A DNA stretch of 17,674 nucleotides from Candidatus Doudnabacteria bacterium RIFCSPHIGHO2_02_FULL_46_11 (GCA_001779955.1 MFES01000025.1:1-17674); one strand, 5' to 3'. Positions 1 to 6,754 are shown, counted from the stretch's first letter. Made by a program: numbers and translations. Notes: generated from the letters alone by a model not told the origin.

Positions 1-445
1 CCTGGGCGTCGTAGGCTGACGCAAAGTAGCCATCATTCAAACCCCACTCCTTAACCGTGCCGGCAATGCGGTCAATCCAATCGCGCACCGAGTATTCGTA
101 TTCGCCGTAAAGGTAGTGAGAGGCGGCAATGTTCGTGGCGTTTTGCGACCATCCCTTTGGCACCTCGACGCCTTTTTTTTCAAAAACAATATGGCCTTCG
201 GCGCTTTTTATAACCGCATCGCGCTTTTCCCAATCTACCGTATCAAAGGGTTTAACCTGTTCGCTGGTGAAAAACCTCTCGAATTTCAAGCCTTCCCTCG
301 TGGCAGTATGTCCGTTGGTATGCAAATGGCCGTTGCCGTTGGCATGACCATTACCGTTGGTATGCAAATGGCCGTTGCCGTTTACTTTTGTCTCTTCGAC
401 TTTTTCGTTAAGCGCCTCTTCGGACCGAGTGGATTGAACTGACAT
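1..445 (-). CDS. nrdJ: Adenosylcobalamin-dependent (class II) ribonucleotide reductase, N-terminal part
   Basis: This is the first 148 codons of a gene that leaves the window at its left edge; the ATG is at 445. The enzyme reduces ribonucleotides to deoxyribonucleotides with a cobalamin-generated radical and needs no oxygen. After a low-complexity start, residues 52-148 read like the family N-terminus: FERFFT, then DWEKRDAVI, then VPKGWSQNATNIAASHY, then SVRDWIDRI and WGLNDGYFASAYDAQ. The WSQ-ATNI block is typical of B12-dependent RNR. Residues 20-46 are an Asn-Gly-His-rich repeat that I do not associate with the family. The gene lies 91 bp downstream of nrdR in the same direction, which fits an NrdR-controlled unit. 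No Shine-Dalgarno site precedes the ATG. The active-site region is outside the window. Confidence 0.88.
   Translation of the reverse strand, partial: MSVQSTRSEEALNEKVEETKVNGNGHLHTNGNGHANGNGHLHTNGHTATREGLKFERFFTSEQVKPFDTVDWEKRDAVIKSAEGHIVFEKKGVEVPKGWSQNATNIAASHYLYGEYEYSVRDWIDRIAGTVKEWGLNDGYFASAYDAQ
312..382 (-). repeat. 42-bp period tandem repeat inside nrdJ
   Basis: A 29-bp stretch at 312-340 is repeated exactly at 354-382, a period of 42 bp or 14 codons, so the reading frame is kept. It encodes the Asn-Gly-His-rich part of the NrdJ N-terminus (about residues 22-46, with units such as NGNGH and LHTNGH). The repeat probably grew by slippage or unequal exchange. Confidence 0.85.
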
Positions 446-536
446 TTCTTTAGCAATCTTTTAATTATAATTTTTTTAGATTGTGAGGATTGGGCTTGGC
501 CGAAACCAAGCAATTTGGAGAATCTAACCAGTGGCC

Positions 537-1022
537 TTAATTATTGATAGTCTTTTTATTTTGGATCTTGTAGTTTGGAAAAACATTGATGGCCTCTTCA
601 AAATCTTTAATATCCTGGAATTGAAGATAGACGCTGGCAAAACGGAGGTAGGCAACCGGATCTTTTCGTTTTAGACGTTTGATGACGATGGCCCCGATTT
701 CTGACGACTTAACCTCTCCGCCTTTGGCTTTTTTATGAATGTCGCGCTCAATGCTTTCGGCAAACCGCCTGATGTCTTTTTCGGTATCGGGACGCTTCTC
801 AAAGGCTTTGACGATGCCGTTATATAATTTTTCAAAATAATAGGGCTCGCGGCGACCGTCTCTTTTTATTACGCTTAGATCCAAAATTTCCACCTGCTCA
901 TAAGTCGAAAAGCGGAAATGGCAGCTTAGACATTCGCGGCGGCGCCTGATGGCATGGTCTTCCTGGGTAGTACGAGATTCCAGAACCTTTGAATTTTTAT
1001 GTTTGCACCTAGGGCACTGCAT
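537..1022 (-). CDS. nrdR: Transcriptional repressor NrdR
   Basis: NrdR represses ribonucleotide reductase genes in response to ATP/dATP. The 161-residue protein begins MQCPRCKHKN. A zinc ribbon uses Cys3, Cys6, Cys31 and Cys34 (the last pair in CLSC), followed by the basic stretch AIRRRRE. An ATP-cone domain follows (about residues 49-139, beginning VIKRDGRREPYYFEKL). Length and domain order match the family. An in-frame TTG at 1055 would add 11 residues, but family members start at the M-x-C-P motif, so the ATG at 1022 is preferred. It lies directly upstream of nrdJ, and two NrdR-box-like sites precede it, which suggests control of itself and nrdJ. Confidence 0.95.
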   Translation of the reverse strand: MQCPRCKHKNSKVLESRTTQEDHAIRRRRECLSCHFRFSTYEQVEILDLSVIKRDGRREPYYFEKLYNGIVKAFEKRPDTEKDIRRFAESIERDIHKKAKGGEVKSSEIGAIVIKRLKRKDPVAYLRFASVYLQFQDIKDFEEAINVFPNYKIQNKKTINN

Positions 1023-1142
1023 GATGGTAATTTTACTTAAAGCGAGGGCTTCCAAATAAGCCAGGTTTAAACAATAAATACCTGCTGATCATCTTTACTA
1101 TTGTATAGGGCCAACGAACTGTGTTTTTGTTTCTGCTAGTTT

Positions 1143-1158
1143 ACGCTTATATAGCGTT
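1143..1158 (-). promoter_or_regulatory. Putative NrdR box (proximal)
   Basis: The arms ACGCT and AGCGT form a palindrome around an AT core (acgctTATATagcgt on the plus strand). It resembles the NrdR box acaCwAtATaTwGtgt with one core base missing. It lies about three helical turns (centre to centre ~32 bp) from the distal box, the usual arrangement for NrdR. Confidence 0.55.
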
Positions 1159-1174
1159 TTTGAAAATAAGAGGG

Positions 1175-1190
1175 ACACTATATCTGGTGT
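1175..1190 (-). promoter_or_regulatory. Putative NrdR box (distal)
   Basis: The plus strand reads ACACTATATCTGGTGT, a 16-mer with ACAC/GTGT arms and an AT-rich core that closely fits the NrdR-box consensus. It precedes nrdR and is paired with a second site 16 bp away. Confidence 0.7.
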
Positions 1191-1220
1191 TTTATTTCCG
1201 TCTGTGTCTGTTCCAAAATT

Positions 1221-1249
1221 ATTATACTCCCATGCCCCTAGAGCGACAA
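1221..1249 (-). promoter_or_regulatory. Putative sigma70 promoter of nrdR-nrdJ
   Basis: On the minus strand a TTGTCG -35 (1249-1244) and a perfect TATAAT -10 (1226-1221) are separated by 17 bp. Transcription would start near 1213, placing the two NrdR boxes just downstream of the start site. Confidence 0.55.
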
Positions 1250-1289
1250 GAGGTTTCCCACCACTAAATATCGGGGTGCCCGAATCTTG

Positions 1290-1298
1290 TGTGGATAA
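1290..1298 (-). promoter_or_regulatory. Perfect DnaA-box match (TTATCCACA)
   Basis: The minus strand reads TTATCCACA, an exact match to the DnaA box, about 40 bp upstream of the predicted nrdR -35. The same 9-mer also occurs inside topA (14087-14095), so chance is possible. Confidence 0.35.
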
Positions 1299-1353
1299 CT
1301 TACTCGGGGATCAGGTCAACCTATTATTTCCTTACCAAGCGTCTCATCACCCT

Positions 1354-1377
1354 TTATAAAACTGCCCCTGCGGGCAG
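1354..1377 (-). terminator. Intrinsic terminator downstream of ftsZ
   Basis: On the minus strand a CTGCCC-gcag-GGGCAG stem-loop (1377-1362) is followed at once by TTTTAT. It lies 40 bp after the ftsZ stop and separates ftsZ from the nrdR unit. Confidence 0.75.
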
Positions 1378-1417
1378 CTGGCTGTTTCTATCATTGAAAA
1401 TATTTCTACCCCCAATT

Positions 1418-2647
1418 CTATTTCATCTTGCGGCGGATAAAGGCCGGGATTTCGAGCTCCTCGCTCTCACCAATGCCATTTTCGTTGGTCTCTTCAGCCT
1501 GGCTATTGGCAGAGGAAGAGGGAACCATAATCGGCTGAATTAGCTCGGATTTTTCCGCCTTTTTCGAACTGCCTGCTTCCATTACCGGCCGGTAGGGACT
1601 CTCGAACACGGCGGCTGATGCGGACAATGATGCTCGCATGGCTGGGGTACGTAGAGCGTTATCGTCAAAACCAGTGGCTACCACGGTAATTCTTACCTCA
1701 TCTTGAAGGGCCTCGTCAACCACGGCACCAAAGATAATTTTGGCATCAGGATGTACAGATTTAGTAATGATTTTACCGGCTTCATCCACCTCATGCATAC
1801 CAAGGTCCTTACCGCCGGTAATGTTGAAGAGTACTCCGGTAGCCCCGTCAATGGAAAGTTCCAAAAGCGGGCTGTCTATGGCCATTTTAGCGGCTTCTAT
1901 CGCCCGATTCTCACCACTACCCCTGCCAATGCCCATAAGGGCAGTGCCGGAATTCTGCATAATGGCCTTTACGTCGGCAAAATCAACGTTAATCATGCCG
2001 TTGATGGTAATTAAATCCGAAATGCCCTGAACACCCTGCCTCAAAACGTCATCCACTGTTTTGAAAGCATCTATCAAGGAAGTCTTGCGATCAATAATCT
2101 GCAAAATTCTGTCGTTCGGCACGACTATAATGGCGTCCACCTTATTACGCAGCTGATCCAAGCCCTTGTCGGCTATTTCCCTTCTCTTGGCTCCCTCAAA
2201 AGCAAAAGGCTTAGTAACGACACCGACTGTTAAAACGCCGGACTCCCGGGCTATCTCGCCCACAACCGGCATGGCACCGGTTCCTGTGCCGCCACCCAAA
2301 CCGCCGGTAACAAAAACCATGTCGGCGTTCTTTACGGTTTCGTAAATTTCATCCTGGGTTTCCTCGGCGGCCTGTTTGCCGGTATCGGGATTCATGCCCG
2401 CGCCTAGGCCACGGGTGGTATCCTTGCCTATCTGGATGCGCTTATCGGTCTTTACGCTATGCAGAGCCTGGGCATCGGTATTGATGGTAATAAAATCAAC
2501 CCCGGAAATGCCAACCTCGGCCATCCGGTTAATAGCGTTGCCTCCGCCTCCGCCTACACCAATTACCTTAATACGCGCAAAATTTTCTATCTTTGGCTTC
2601 ACTTCAGGCATACCCGTACACCAAACTTCAATAATCTTGTCAGACAT
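1418..2647 (-). CDS. ftsZ: Cell division protein FtsZ
   Basis: FtsZ is the tubulin-like GTPase that polymerises into the division ring. From the ATG at 2647 the protein has 409 residues. Visible motifs are the nucleotide-binding VGGGGGNAINRM (about 31-42), the tubulin signature GGLGGGTGTGAMP (115-127), and the T7 synergy loop NVDFADVKAIM. A variable linker leads to the C-terminal tail EIPAFIRRKMK, the usual docking peptide for FtsA and other partners. The start is uncertain: a TTG at 2677, ATG at 2647 and ATG at 2611 (MPEVKPKIENF) are all in frame. The last best matches the usual FtsZ start, and none has a clear Shine-Dalgarno site. ftsA lies upstream in the same direction, and a terminator follows. 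Confidence 0.96.
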   Translation of the reverse strand: MSDKIIEVWCTGMPEVKPKIENFARIKVIGVGGGGGNAINRMAEVGISGVDFITINTDAQALHSVKTDKRIQIGKDTTRGLGAGMNPDTGKQAAEETQDEIYETVKNADMVFVTGGLGGGTGTGAMPVVGEIARESGVLTVGVVTKPFAFEGAKRREIADKGLDQLRNKVDAIIVVPNDRILQIIDRKTSLIDAFKTVDDVLRQGVQGISDLITINGMINVDFADVKAIMQNSGTALMGIGRGSGENRAIEAAKMAIDSPLLELSIDGATGVLFNITGGKDLGMHEVDEAGKIITKSVHPDAKIIFGAVVDEALQDEVRITVVATGFDDNALRTPAMRASLSASAAVFESPYRPVMEAGSSKKAEKSELIQPIMVPSSSANSQAEETNENGIGESEELEIPAFIRRKMK

Positions 2648-2758
2648 TCGACTTAGATAAATGAAGCTGTTAATCAATTATAGACTGATATACCCTTATA
2701 ACCACACTGCTTCTCCAAGATTGAGGAGAATGATTGAAGTTTGGTGTCCGGGCATACC
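2607..2758 (-). repeat. Long inverted repeat pairing the ftsA-ftsZ spacer with the ftsZ start region
   Basis: The 25 bp at 2734-2758 are nearly the reverse complement of 2607-2631. Read as minus-strand RNA, the two arms give 24 paired positions of 25, including two G-U pairs and one G-A mismatch. Three of the next four positions outward toward the loop also pair. The stem contains the in-frame ATG at 2611, and the loop contains the ATG at 2647 and a TATAAT at 2682-2677. A small hairpin (TTCTCC-N8-GGAGAA, 2711-2730) sits inside the loop. Confidence 0.85.
2677..2682 (-). promoter_or_regulatory. Possible -10 element of an ftsZ promoter
   Basis: TATAAT on the minus strand, 30 bp before the ATG at 2647. 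No good -35 is visible at 16-18 bp spacing, so this is only a candidate. Confidence 0.35.
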
Positions 2759-2820
2759 AAGTAATACGAAAAATACTAATCAAAAAATAAACCTATTCGT
2801 ATTCTACCGACAACGACAAA

Positions 2821-4077
2821 TTAAGGCAAGAAGCTCTTAAACCAAGATTTCAGCTTAGACACCCCTGGATTATCGGCAATCTTTTTACCTAAACTCAAGC
2901 CTAAACCGCTCGAACCATGGCGCAAATCCTCCTCGGCAACCCACTGGACCAAACCGACGCCGGTGCCATACATCGGATCCGAAATTCTGTCTATCACGCT
3001 CGACAATGTAGAGGAAGGATTGCCTACAACCACCGGTAAACGCAGTTTCTCGCGCGCGTAATCAACTATGCCGGGCAAGTTCGCCCCGCCGCCGACCAAT
3101 ACCACGCCGCCCGGAAGCTGGCCGTCGCGGTTTATTTTTTTAAGCTCTTTGTTAACGCTCGACAATATTTCCTCGATGCGCGCTTCCATTATTTCCACCA
3201 CATGTCGGCGGGAAACCATTTCATCTTCATTAGCGTCGAATTCAGAAAGTTTTATTTCGCTGTCTTTGCGTAAACTTTCCGGATCGGTGTGTCCGTATTT
3301 AAGCTTTATTTCCTCAGCCGTATCAACCGTCGTGCGAAGCCCGATGGCAATGTCGTTCGTAACGTGGGCCTGGCCGATTGGCACAACCGAAGCCAAAAGC
3401 AACTGGCCTTCTTCATAAACTACAACACCGGTAGTGCCGGCTCCAAGGTCAATTAGAACCGAGCCGATTTCCTTATGCCGCTTGGTCAGGCAGCTGTTGG
3501 CCGAGGCCAAAGAAGACAGCACAAGCTCATCGACTTCCAGGCCCACCTGCTTAAGGCATTTTTGCAGGTTGCGCAGATAGGGCGTAGAAACCTCAATAAT
3601 AGTGCTTTCAACTTCCAATCGAATTCCGCTCATGCCCACAGGGTCTTTGATGCCCCCTTGTCCGTCTACGGCGAAATGCTTGGGAATAACGTGAAGAATT
3701 TCCTTGTTTAGAGGCAGCTGCATGGCCTGCGAAGCGTCTATTACGCGAAGCAAGTCATGCTCGGTAATTTCCCCATCCGCCCGCGAGACGGCAATGACAC
3801 CGTGCGAATTGATAGTATTAATGTGCGGCCCATTTACTGAAACCACGGCATGATTAAGACTTAAACCGGTCATGCGTTCGGCATGGTCAAGGGCCTGAGA
3901 AATTGACGAGACCGCTTCTTCCAAATCAACAATCACACCACGGCGCAAGCCGGCAGATGGCGCCTCGCCCGTGCCGACAATACTAAGCTGGTCCGTATTC
4001 GGATCAAACTTTCCGACAACCACTTTTACTTTAGCCGAACCTACATCAAGTCCGACGTAATAATGTTCGCGAGGCAT
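2821..4077 (-). CDS. ftsA: Cell division protein FtsA
   Basis: FtsA is the actin-like ATPase that anchors FtsZ to the membrane. From the ATG at 4077 (MPREHYYVGLDVGSAKVKVV) the protein has 418 residues. Visible parts are the phosphate-1 motif GLDVGSAK (9-16), the SHS2/1C region after it, the phosphate-2 motif LIDLGAGTTGVVV (208-220), and the adenosine motif VLVGGGANLPGI (326-337). A C-terminal amphipathic helix, KLKSWFKSFLP, probably inserts in the membrane. An upstream in-frame start at 4143 would add 22 residues of hairpin-region sequence and is unlikely. ftsZ follows 173 bp downstream. No Shine-Dalgarno site is seen; the leader is the hairpin-rich spacer described separately. Confidence 0.95.
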   Translation of the reverse strand: MPREHYYVGLDVGSAKVKVVVGKFDPNTDQLSIVGTGEAPSAGLRRGVIVDLEEAVSSISQALDHAERMTGLSLNHAVVSVNGPHINTINSHGVIAVSRADGEITEHDLLRVIDASQAMQLPLNKEILHVIPKHFAVDGQGGIKDPVGMSGIRLEVESTIIEVSTPYLRNLQKCLKQVGLEVDELVLSSLASANSCLTKRHKEIGSVLIDLGAGTTGVVVYEEGQLLLASVVPIGQAHVTNDIAIGLRTTVDTAEEIKLKYGHTDPESLRKDSEIKLSEFDANEDEMVSRRHVVEIMEARIEEILSSVNKELKKINRDGQLPGGVVLVGGGANLPGIVDYAREKLRLPVVVGNPSSTLSSVIDRISDPMYGTGVGLVQWVAEEDLRHGSSGLGLSLGKKIADNPGVSKLKSWFKSFLP

Positions 4078-4086
4078 AATCAACGG

Positions 4087-4272
4087 GGACAACCCTGTCC
4101 GCCAGAGACCGGCGGACCGACTTCGTCGAGGGGTTTCCCCCACCAGCCATCGGGTTCCCGGCAGAGCCGGTTAACCACTAGGCTTTGGTTTTTGACGATT
4201 CTCGACTTCTTTCAGAAGTCTGTGAGTCTAATTCCCCTTTCCTAGGTTGCCTACGGCAACAGGCAAAGCCTG
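4087..4272. repeat. Cluster of short hairpins in the yqeY-ftsA spacer
   Basis: In 186 bp at least seven perfect short inverted repeats occur, some overlapping: GGACA/TGTCC (4087-4100), GTCCGCC/GGCGGAC (4097-4117), GGGG/CCCC (4130-4140), CGGG/CCCG (4151-4160), CCGGC/GCCGG (4158-4170), GACTTC/GAAGTC (4204-4220), GTTGCC/GGCAAC (4246-4260) and CAGGC/GCCTG (4260-4272). Loops are 2-7 nt. None is followed by a T-run on the minus strand, so they are not classic terminators. They lie between the yqeY-family stop and the ftsA start. Confidence 0.7.
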
Positions 4273-4300
4273 ATTGCCTCCGGTTCTTTATTTTTAATGA

Positions 4301-4744
4301 TTATTTTTTTGTGAGTAAATCCTTAACAATCTTCTGCACCCGGTCGCCGGAAGCACGCCCGGCCACTTCTTTCATCACCGCGCCCATAATTTTGCCAAAA
4401 TTATCGGCACCCGTTTCGGCTACTTTATTTTCAGCCAGGGCCCTTATCTCTTCATCAGGAAGTTCTGGAGGTAAAAAAACTTTTAAAACTTCAGCTTCGG
4501 CTTCTTCTTCTAAAGCACGATCCTCACGGCCGGCCTGCCTGAATTGGTTGACTGAATCTTCCCGCTTCTTGAGCTCGCGCCTAATGACCGCTGTTTCTTC
4601 GTCATCGGAAAGGTCATGAATTTTGGCGATGCGCTCATTAACCAAAGCGCTTTTCAGCATTCGGAAAACAGAAACTGCCCGTATATCCTTGTTTTTTAAA
4701 GCTAACTTAAGCTTTGATTCTACAATCTCTGCTATTTGCGCCAT
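4301..4744 (-). CDS. GatB/YqeY domain-containing protein
   Basis: A 147-residue protein matching the stand-alone YqeY family, related to the tail domain of the GatB amidotransferase subunit. Family hallmarks are the N-terminal helix with KNKDIRAVSVFRMLKSAL (about 18-35), then LSDDEETAVIRRELKKREDS, and a C-terminal segment ending with TGADNFGKIMGAVMKEVAGRASG (about 111-133), where the small K-x-M-G-x-VM-K motif is typical. The function is not firmly established; a link to tRNA-dependent amidation or tRNA handling is inferred from the GatB relation. It sits after rpsU in the same direction, as is common. A partial ribosome site (AGGCGGG) precedes the ATG. Confidence 0.88.
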   Translation of the reverse strand: MAQIAEIVESKLKLALKNKDIRAVSVFRMLKSALVNERIAKIHDLSDDEETAVIRRELKKREDSVNQFRQAGREDRALEEEAEAEVLKVFLPPELPDEEIRALAENKVAETGADNFGKIMGAVMKEVAGRASGDRVQKIVKDLLTKK

Positions 4745-4899
4745 TTACCCGCCTAAATTTTCTACACAACTACTCTATAATTGAAAGTATGTTTGTAGGT
4801 TACTAGTAAGCTGTTGTGATTATTCATGTTCGACGAAAATTTTAGCGGGTTTACCAAAAAGCCTTTAGTTTTGACAAAACAACCATATTATTCGAGTGG

Positions 4900-4905
4900 A
4901 TTATA
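4900..4905 (-). promoter_or_regulatory. Possible -10 element between rpsU and the yqeY-family gene
   Basis: TATAAT on the minus strand in an AT-rich 236-bp spacer. No convincing -35 is visible at the right distance, so the downstream gene may instead be read through from rpsU. Confidence 0.25.
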
Positions 4906-4980
4906 CCTTAATTACTGACTCCTATTGATGAACGACACCCGACAAAAATTTTTGGCGGATATGGTTATAAAGTTATAAAG

Positions 4981-5223
4981 TTATCTTGACCCGCGGTAAC
5001 CTGACCCACGATGAATGGGGCCGAGCTTTTTAGCCTCGTCGCGCTCTTTCTTTAGCTCGGTTCTACGCTGGGCCGAACGTCGCTGCAAATTGCGGCTTTT
5101 AACGCGGCTGTGATAACGGATTCTGCGCGCGCGGATAAGAATTCCGCTCTGCTGAACCTTGCGGCTGAAACGCCGCATCAAGCTTTCGAAACTTTCACCG
5201 TCTTTACGCTTTACTTCTATCAT
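4981..5223 (-). CDS. rpsU: 30S ribosomal protein S21
   Basis: An 80-residue, strongly basic protein. It starts with IEVKRKDGESFESLMRRFSR, a clear match to bS21, a small-subunit protein near the anti-Shine-Dalgarno end of 16S rRNA. The arginine-rich middle (RARRIRYHSRVKSRNLQRR) and the tail are typical. The ATG at 5223 has an AGGTG ribosome site about 6 nt upstream. It lies between the HisRS-like gene and the yqeY-family gene, all in one direction. The 5' leader carries a hairpin at 5258-5278. Confidence 0.93.
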   Translation of the reverse strand: MIEVKRKDGESFESLMRRFSRKVQQSGILIRARRIRYHSRVKSRNLQRRSAQRRTELKKERDEAKKLGPIHRGSGYRGSR

Positions 5224-5257
5224 TTATACACCTGCTTTCTTAAGTTTAATAAATCGT

Positions 5258-5278
5258 CCACGACTCCTTGAATCGTGG
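5258..5278 (-). other. Hairpin in the rpsU leader with AAGGAG in its loop
   Basis: Stem CCACGA/TCGTGG (6 bp) with a 9-nt loop that reads UUCAAGGAG in the minus-strand RNA. It lies 35 nt before the rpsU ATG, too far to be its ribosome site. Confidence 0.5.
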
Positions 5279-5312
5279 TATTAAGGCCATCACAGTAAAT
5301 AAATAGTAACAT

Positions 5313-5380
5313 ATTCCTTTTGACGCAGTCAAAAGGAATCGCCAAACTCTAACCCCAGAATTGAGGTGTGGAGTTTGGCG
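5313..5380. repeat. Two abutting perfect hairpins between the HisRS-like gene and rpsU
   Basis: The first has a 12-bp perfect stem, ATTCCTTTTGAC/GTCAAAAGGAAT, with a 3-nt loop (5313-5339). The second starts at the next base: a 10-bp perfect stem CGCCAAACTC/GAGTTTGGCG with a 21-nt loop (5340-5380). Neither has a good T-run downstream on the minus strand, so processing sites or unusual terminators are both possible. Confidence 0.75.
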
Positions 5381-5403
5381 ATTGAGGCTTGAAGTTTATG
5401 TCC

Positions 5404-6720
5404 CTACTCTCCCAGTCTTTTCCTGACCTCGCTCAAAATCCGCTCCGAGGTAAATACTTCCTGCATGCCTGATTTAACGTCACGCAGGATTACCGTGTCC
5501 TCTAAGGCTTCCTTTTGCCCGACGATAAGGGCAATGGGCACCTTCATGTCAGCCGCCTGCTGCAAGCGCGCTTTAAGACCATTTTCATCAAAAAGATTAA
5601 CTACGGAAATCATTTCATCCCAAAAATTGGAGAAGAGGGACAAGGCCTTTTTCGCGCCCAGTTCCCCCAAGGGTATCAAAGCCACATCAGCCGATTTAGC
5701 CTTCTGTAGTACCGCACCGGAAAGATGCCAAGCCCGCAAAAATTTGCTGAAATCACCGACCAAACCCAGGGCTGGGCGGGGTGACACGTTAAAATGACTG
5801 AATAAATGGTCATGGCGCATGCCATGGGAAAGAATAAACGAATCTTGAGGGTGGTTAAACTTAAACCGAAAAACGGTGCGGCGGGCGTGGGGGTCGAGGT
5901 CAGAACCGGTCATCAGTACGTAAGACACTTTTAGCTCATCTAAGGATTCAAGCACTGTAGTTAAATGGGACGAACAAGCCGCATCGAGATAATCGATAAA
6001 AGCCGGGGCGTCAGCGGCAATACTTTGACATTCCGCCTGTTCGCAAACCAGTATTTTTTCAGGGTGCTTTTCCACACTGGCCGCACATTCCTTACAAAGA
6101 CTGTACTTGGCGTCAGAAAAAGTGCGACTTAAAATTTGCTGGTATTCCGGCCAGCAATTTTCGCAACCCCGGCTGCCGATCTCTAAAACAATCTTGTCTT
6201 CACCTAAAACGCTATAGAGTTTCCAGGCCAAAGCCAAAACTTGCGCGTCAAAGATCGGGCTCTCATCGCCGATTACCTCAAAACCATACTCAAGGTTTGA
6301 AACTATTTGGTAAGGATTCTCGTGATGAACGGTGACCGGTGAAATAAAATACCATTTACTCAACCTCTCTTTTTCCGGAGTGCGGGCATCAAGATACATG
6401 CGCAGCAAACCCGAAATGGCGTTTGTCCGAAAAACCGCCTCATCGGCGCCCGAAACTTTCAAAACCGGCGCCTTACCTTCCTTGACATGGAATTTCGCAT
6501 TGATTTCGGAAACCTCAAACAAAGAGGGCTCAATTCTTGAAAAACCGAAGCCTTTGGCCAAATTTTTTAATCGTTCCAAAAGATGATCCAAATCAGCCCA
6601 CTCCTCCGGCAAAAAATCCTTTTGGCCCGGAATTTTCTTTACAAACTTTTTTTGAACCGGCGGCTCAAGCGGCGGCATCACCTTGCTTGTCGTATTTTTT
6701 GTGGAAGTTGCTTTATGCAC
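5404..6720 (-). CDS. Divergent histidyl-tRNA synthetase-like protein (HisRS paralog)
   Basis: A 438-residue protein with the HisRS layout. A class II core spans about 30-335 (PGQKDFLPEE at 31-40). A cysteine-rich segment (CENC 186-189, CKEC 209-212, C226, C231) resembles the one in many HisRS. A C-terminal HGTP anticodon-binding domain spans about 344-436. The catalytic motifs are eroded: the usual R-P-E/D-x-T block reads FRTNAISGLLRMY (97-109), motif 2 lacks its arginine (YFISPVTVHHENPYQ, 124-138), the RGLDYY motif reads TGSDLDPHARRTVF (271-284), and motif 3 lacks its arginine (GLVGDFSKFL, 319-328). It is probably not an active ligase. HisZ is less likely because the anticodon domain is kept. 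The GTG start has a strong AAAGGAG site. Confidence 0.75.
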   Translation of the reverse strand: MHKATSTKNTTSKVMPPLEPPVQKKFVKKIPGQKDFLPEEWADLDHLLERLKNLAKGFGFSRIEPSLFEVSEINAKFHVKEGKAPVLKVSGADEAVFRTNAISGLLRMYLDARTPEKERLSKWYFISPVTVHHENPYQIVSNLEYGFEVIGDESPIFDAQVLALAWKLYSVLGEDKIVLEIGSRGCENCWPEYQQILSRTFSDAKYSLCKECAASVEKHPEKILVCEQAECQSIAADAPAFIDYLDAACSSHLTTVLESLDELKVSYVLMTGSDLDPHARRTVFRFKFNHPQDSFILSHGMRHDHLFSHFNVSPRPALGLVGDFSKFLRAWHLSGAVLQKAKSADVALIPLGELGAKKALSLFSNFWDEMISVVNLFDENGLKARLQQAADMKVPIALIVGQKEALEDTVILRDVKSGMQEVFTSERILSEVRKRLGE

Positions 6721-6754
6721 CTGATTCTCCTTTCACGATGTTTAACTGTTAAAA

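Larger units (their letters stand above)
1023..1417. other. Intergenic region between ftsZ and nrdR (395 bp)
   Basis: I see no gene here; a plus-strand reading frame at 1289-1543 runs into ftsZ and is a shadow. In minus-strand order the region holds the ftsZ terminator (1354-1377), a DnaA-box match (1290-1298), a sigma70-like promoter (1221-1249), two NrdR-box-like palindromes (1175-1190 and 1143-1158), and a leader of about 120 nt before nrdR. Confidence 0.7.

Noticed and set aside
116..442. Plus-strand frame opposite the nrdJ start
   Set aside because: The repeated Val-Gly-Met-Gln-like peptide is the antisense of the Asn-Gly-His repeat. The minus-strand frame matches the B12-dependent reductase.
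494..511. Hairpin GCTTGG/CCAAGC between nrdR and nrdJ as a terminator
   Set aside because: No T-run follows it on either strand; read-through from nrdR to nrdJ is more likely.
4097..4272. CRISPR array as explanation of the hairpin cluster
   Set aside because: The stems differ from each other, are unevenly spaced, and no direct repeat recurs.
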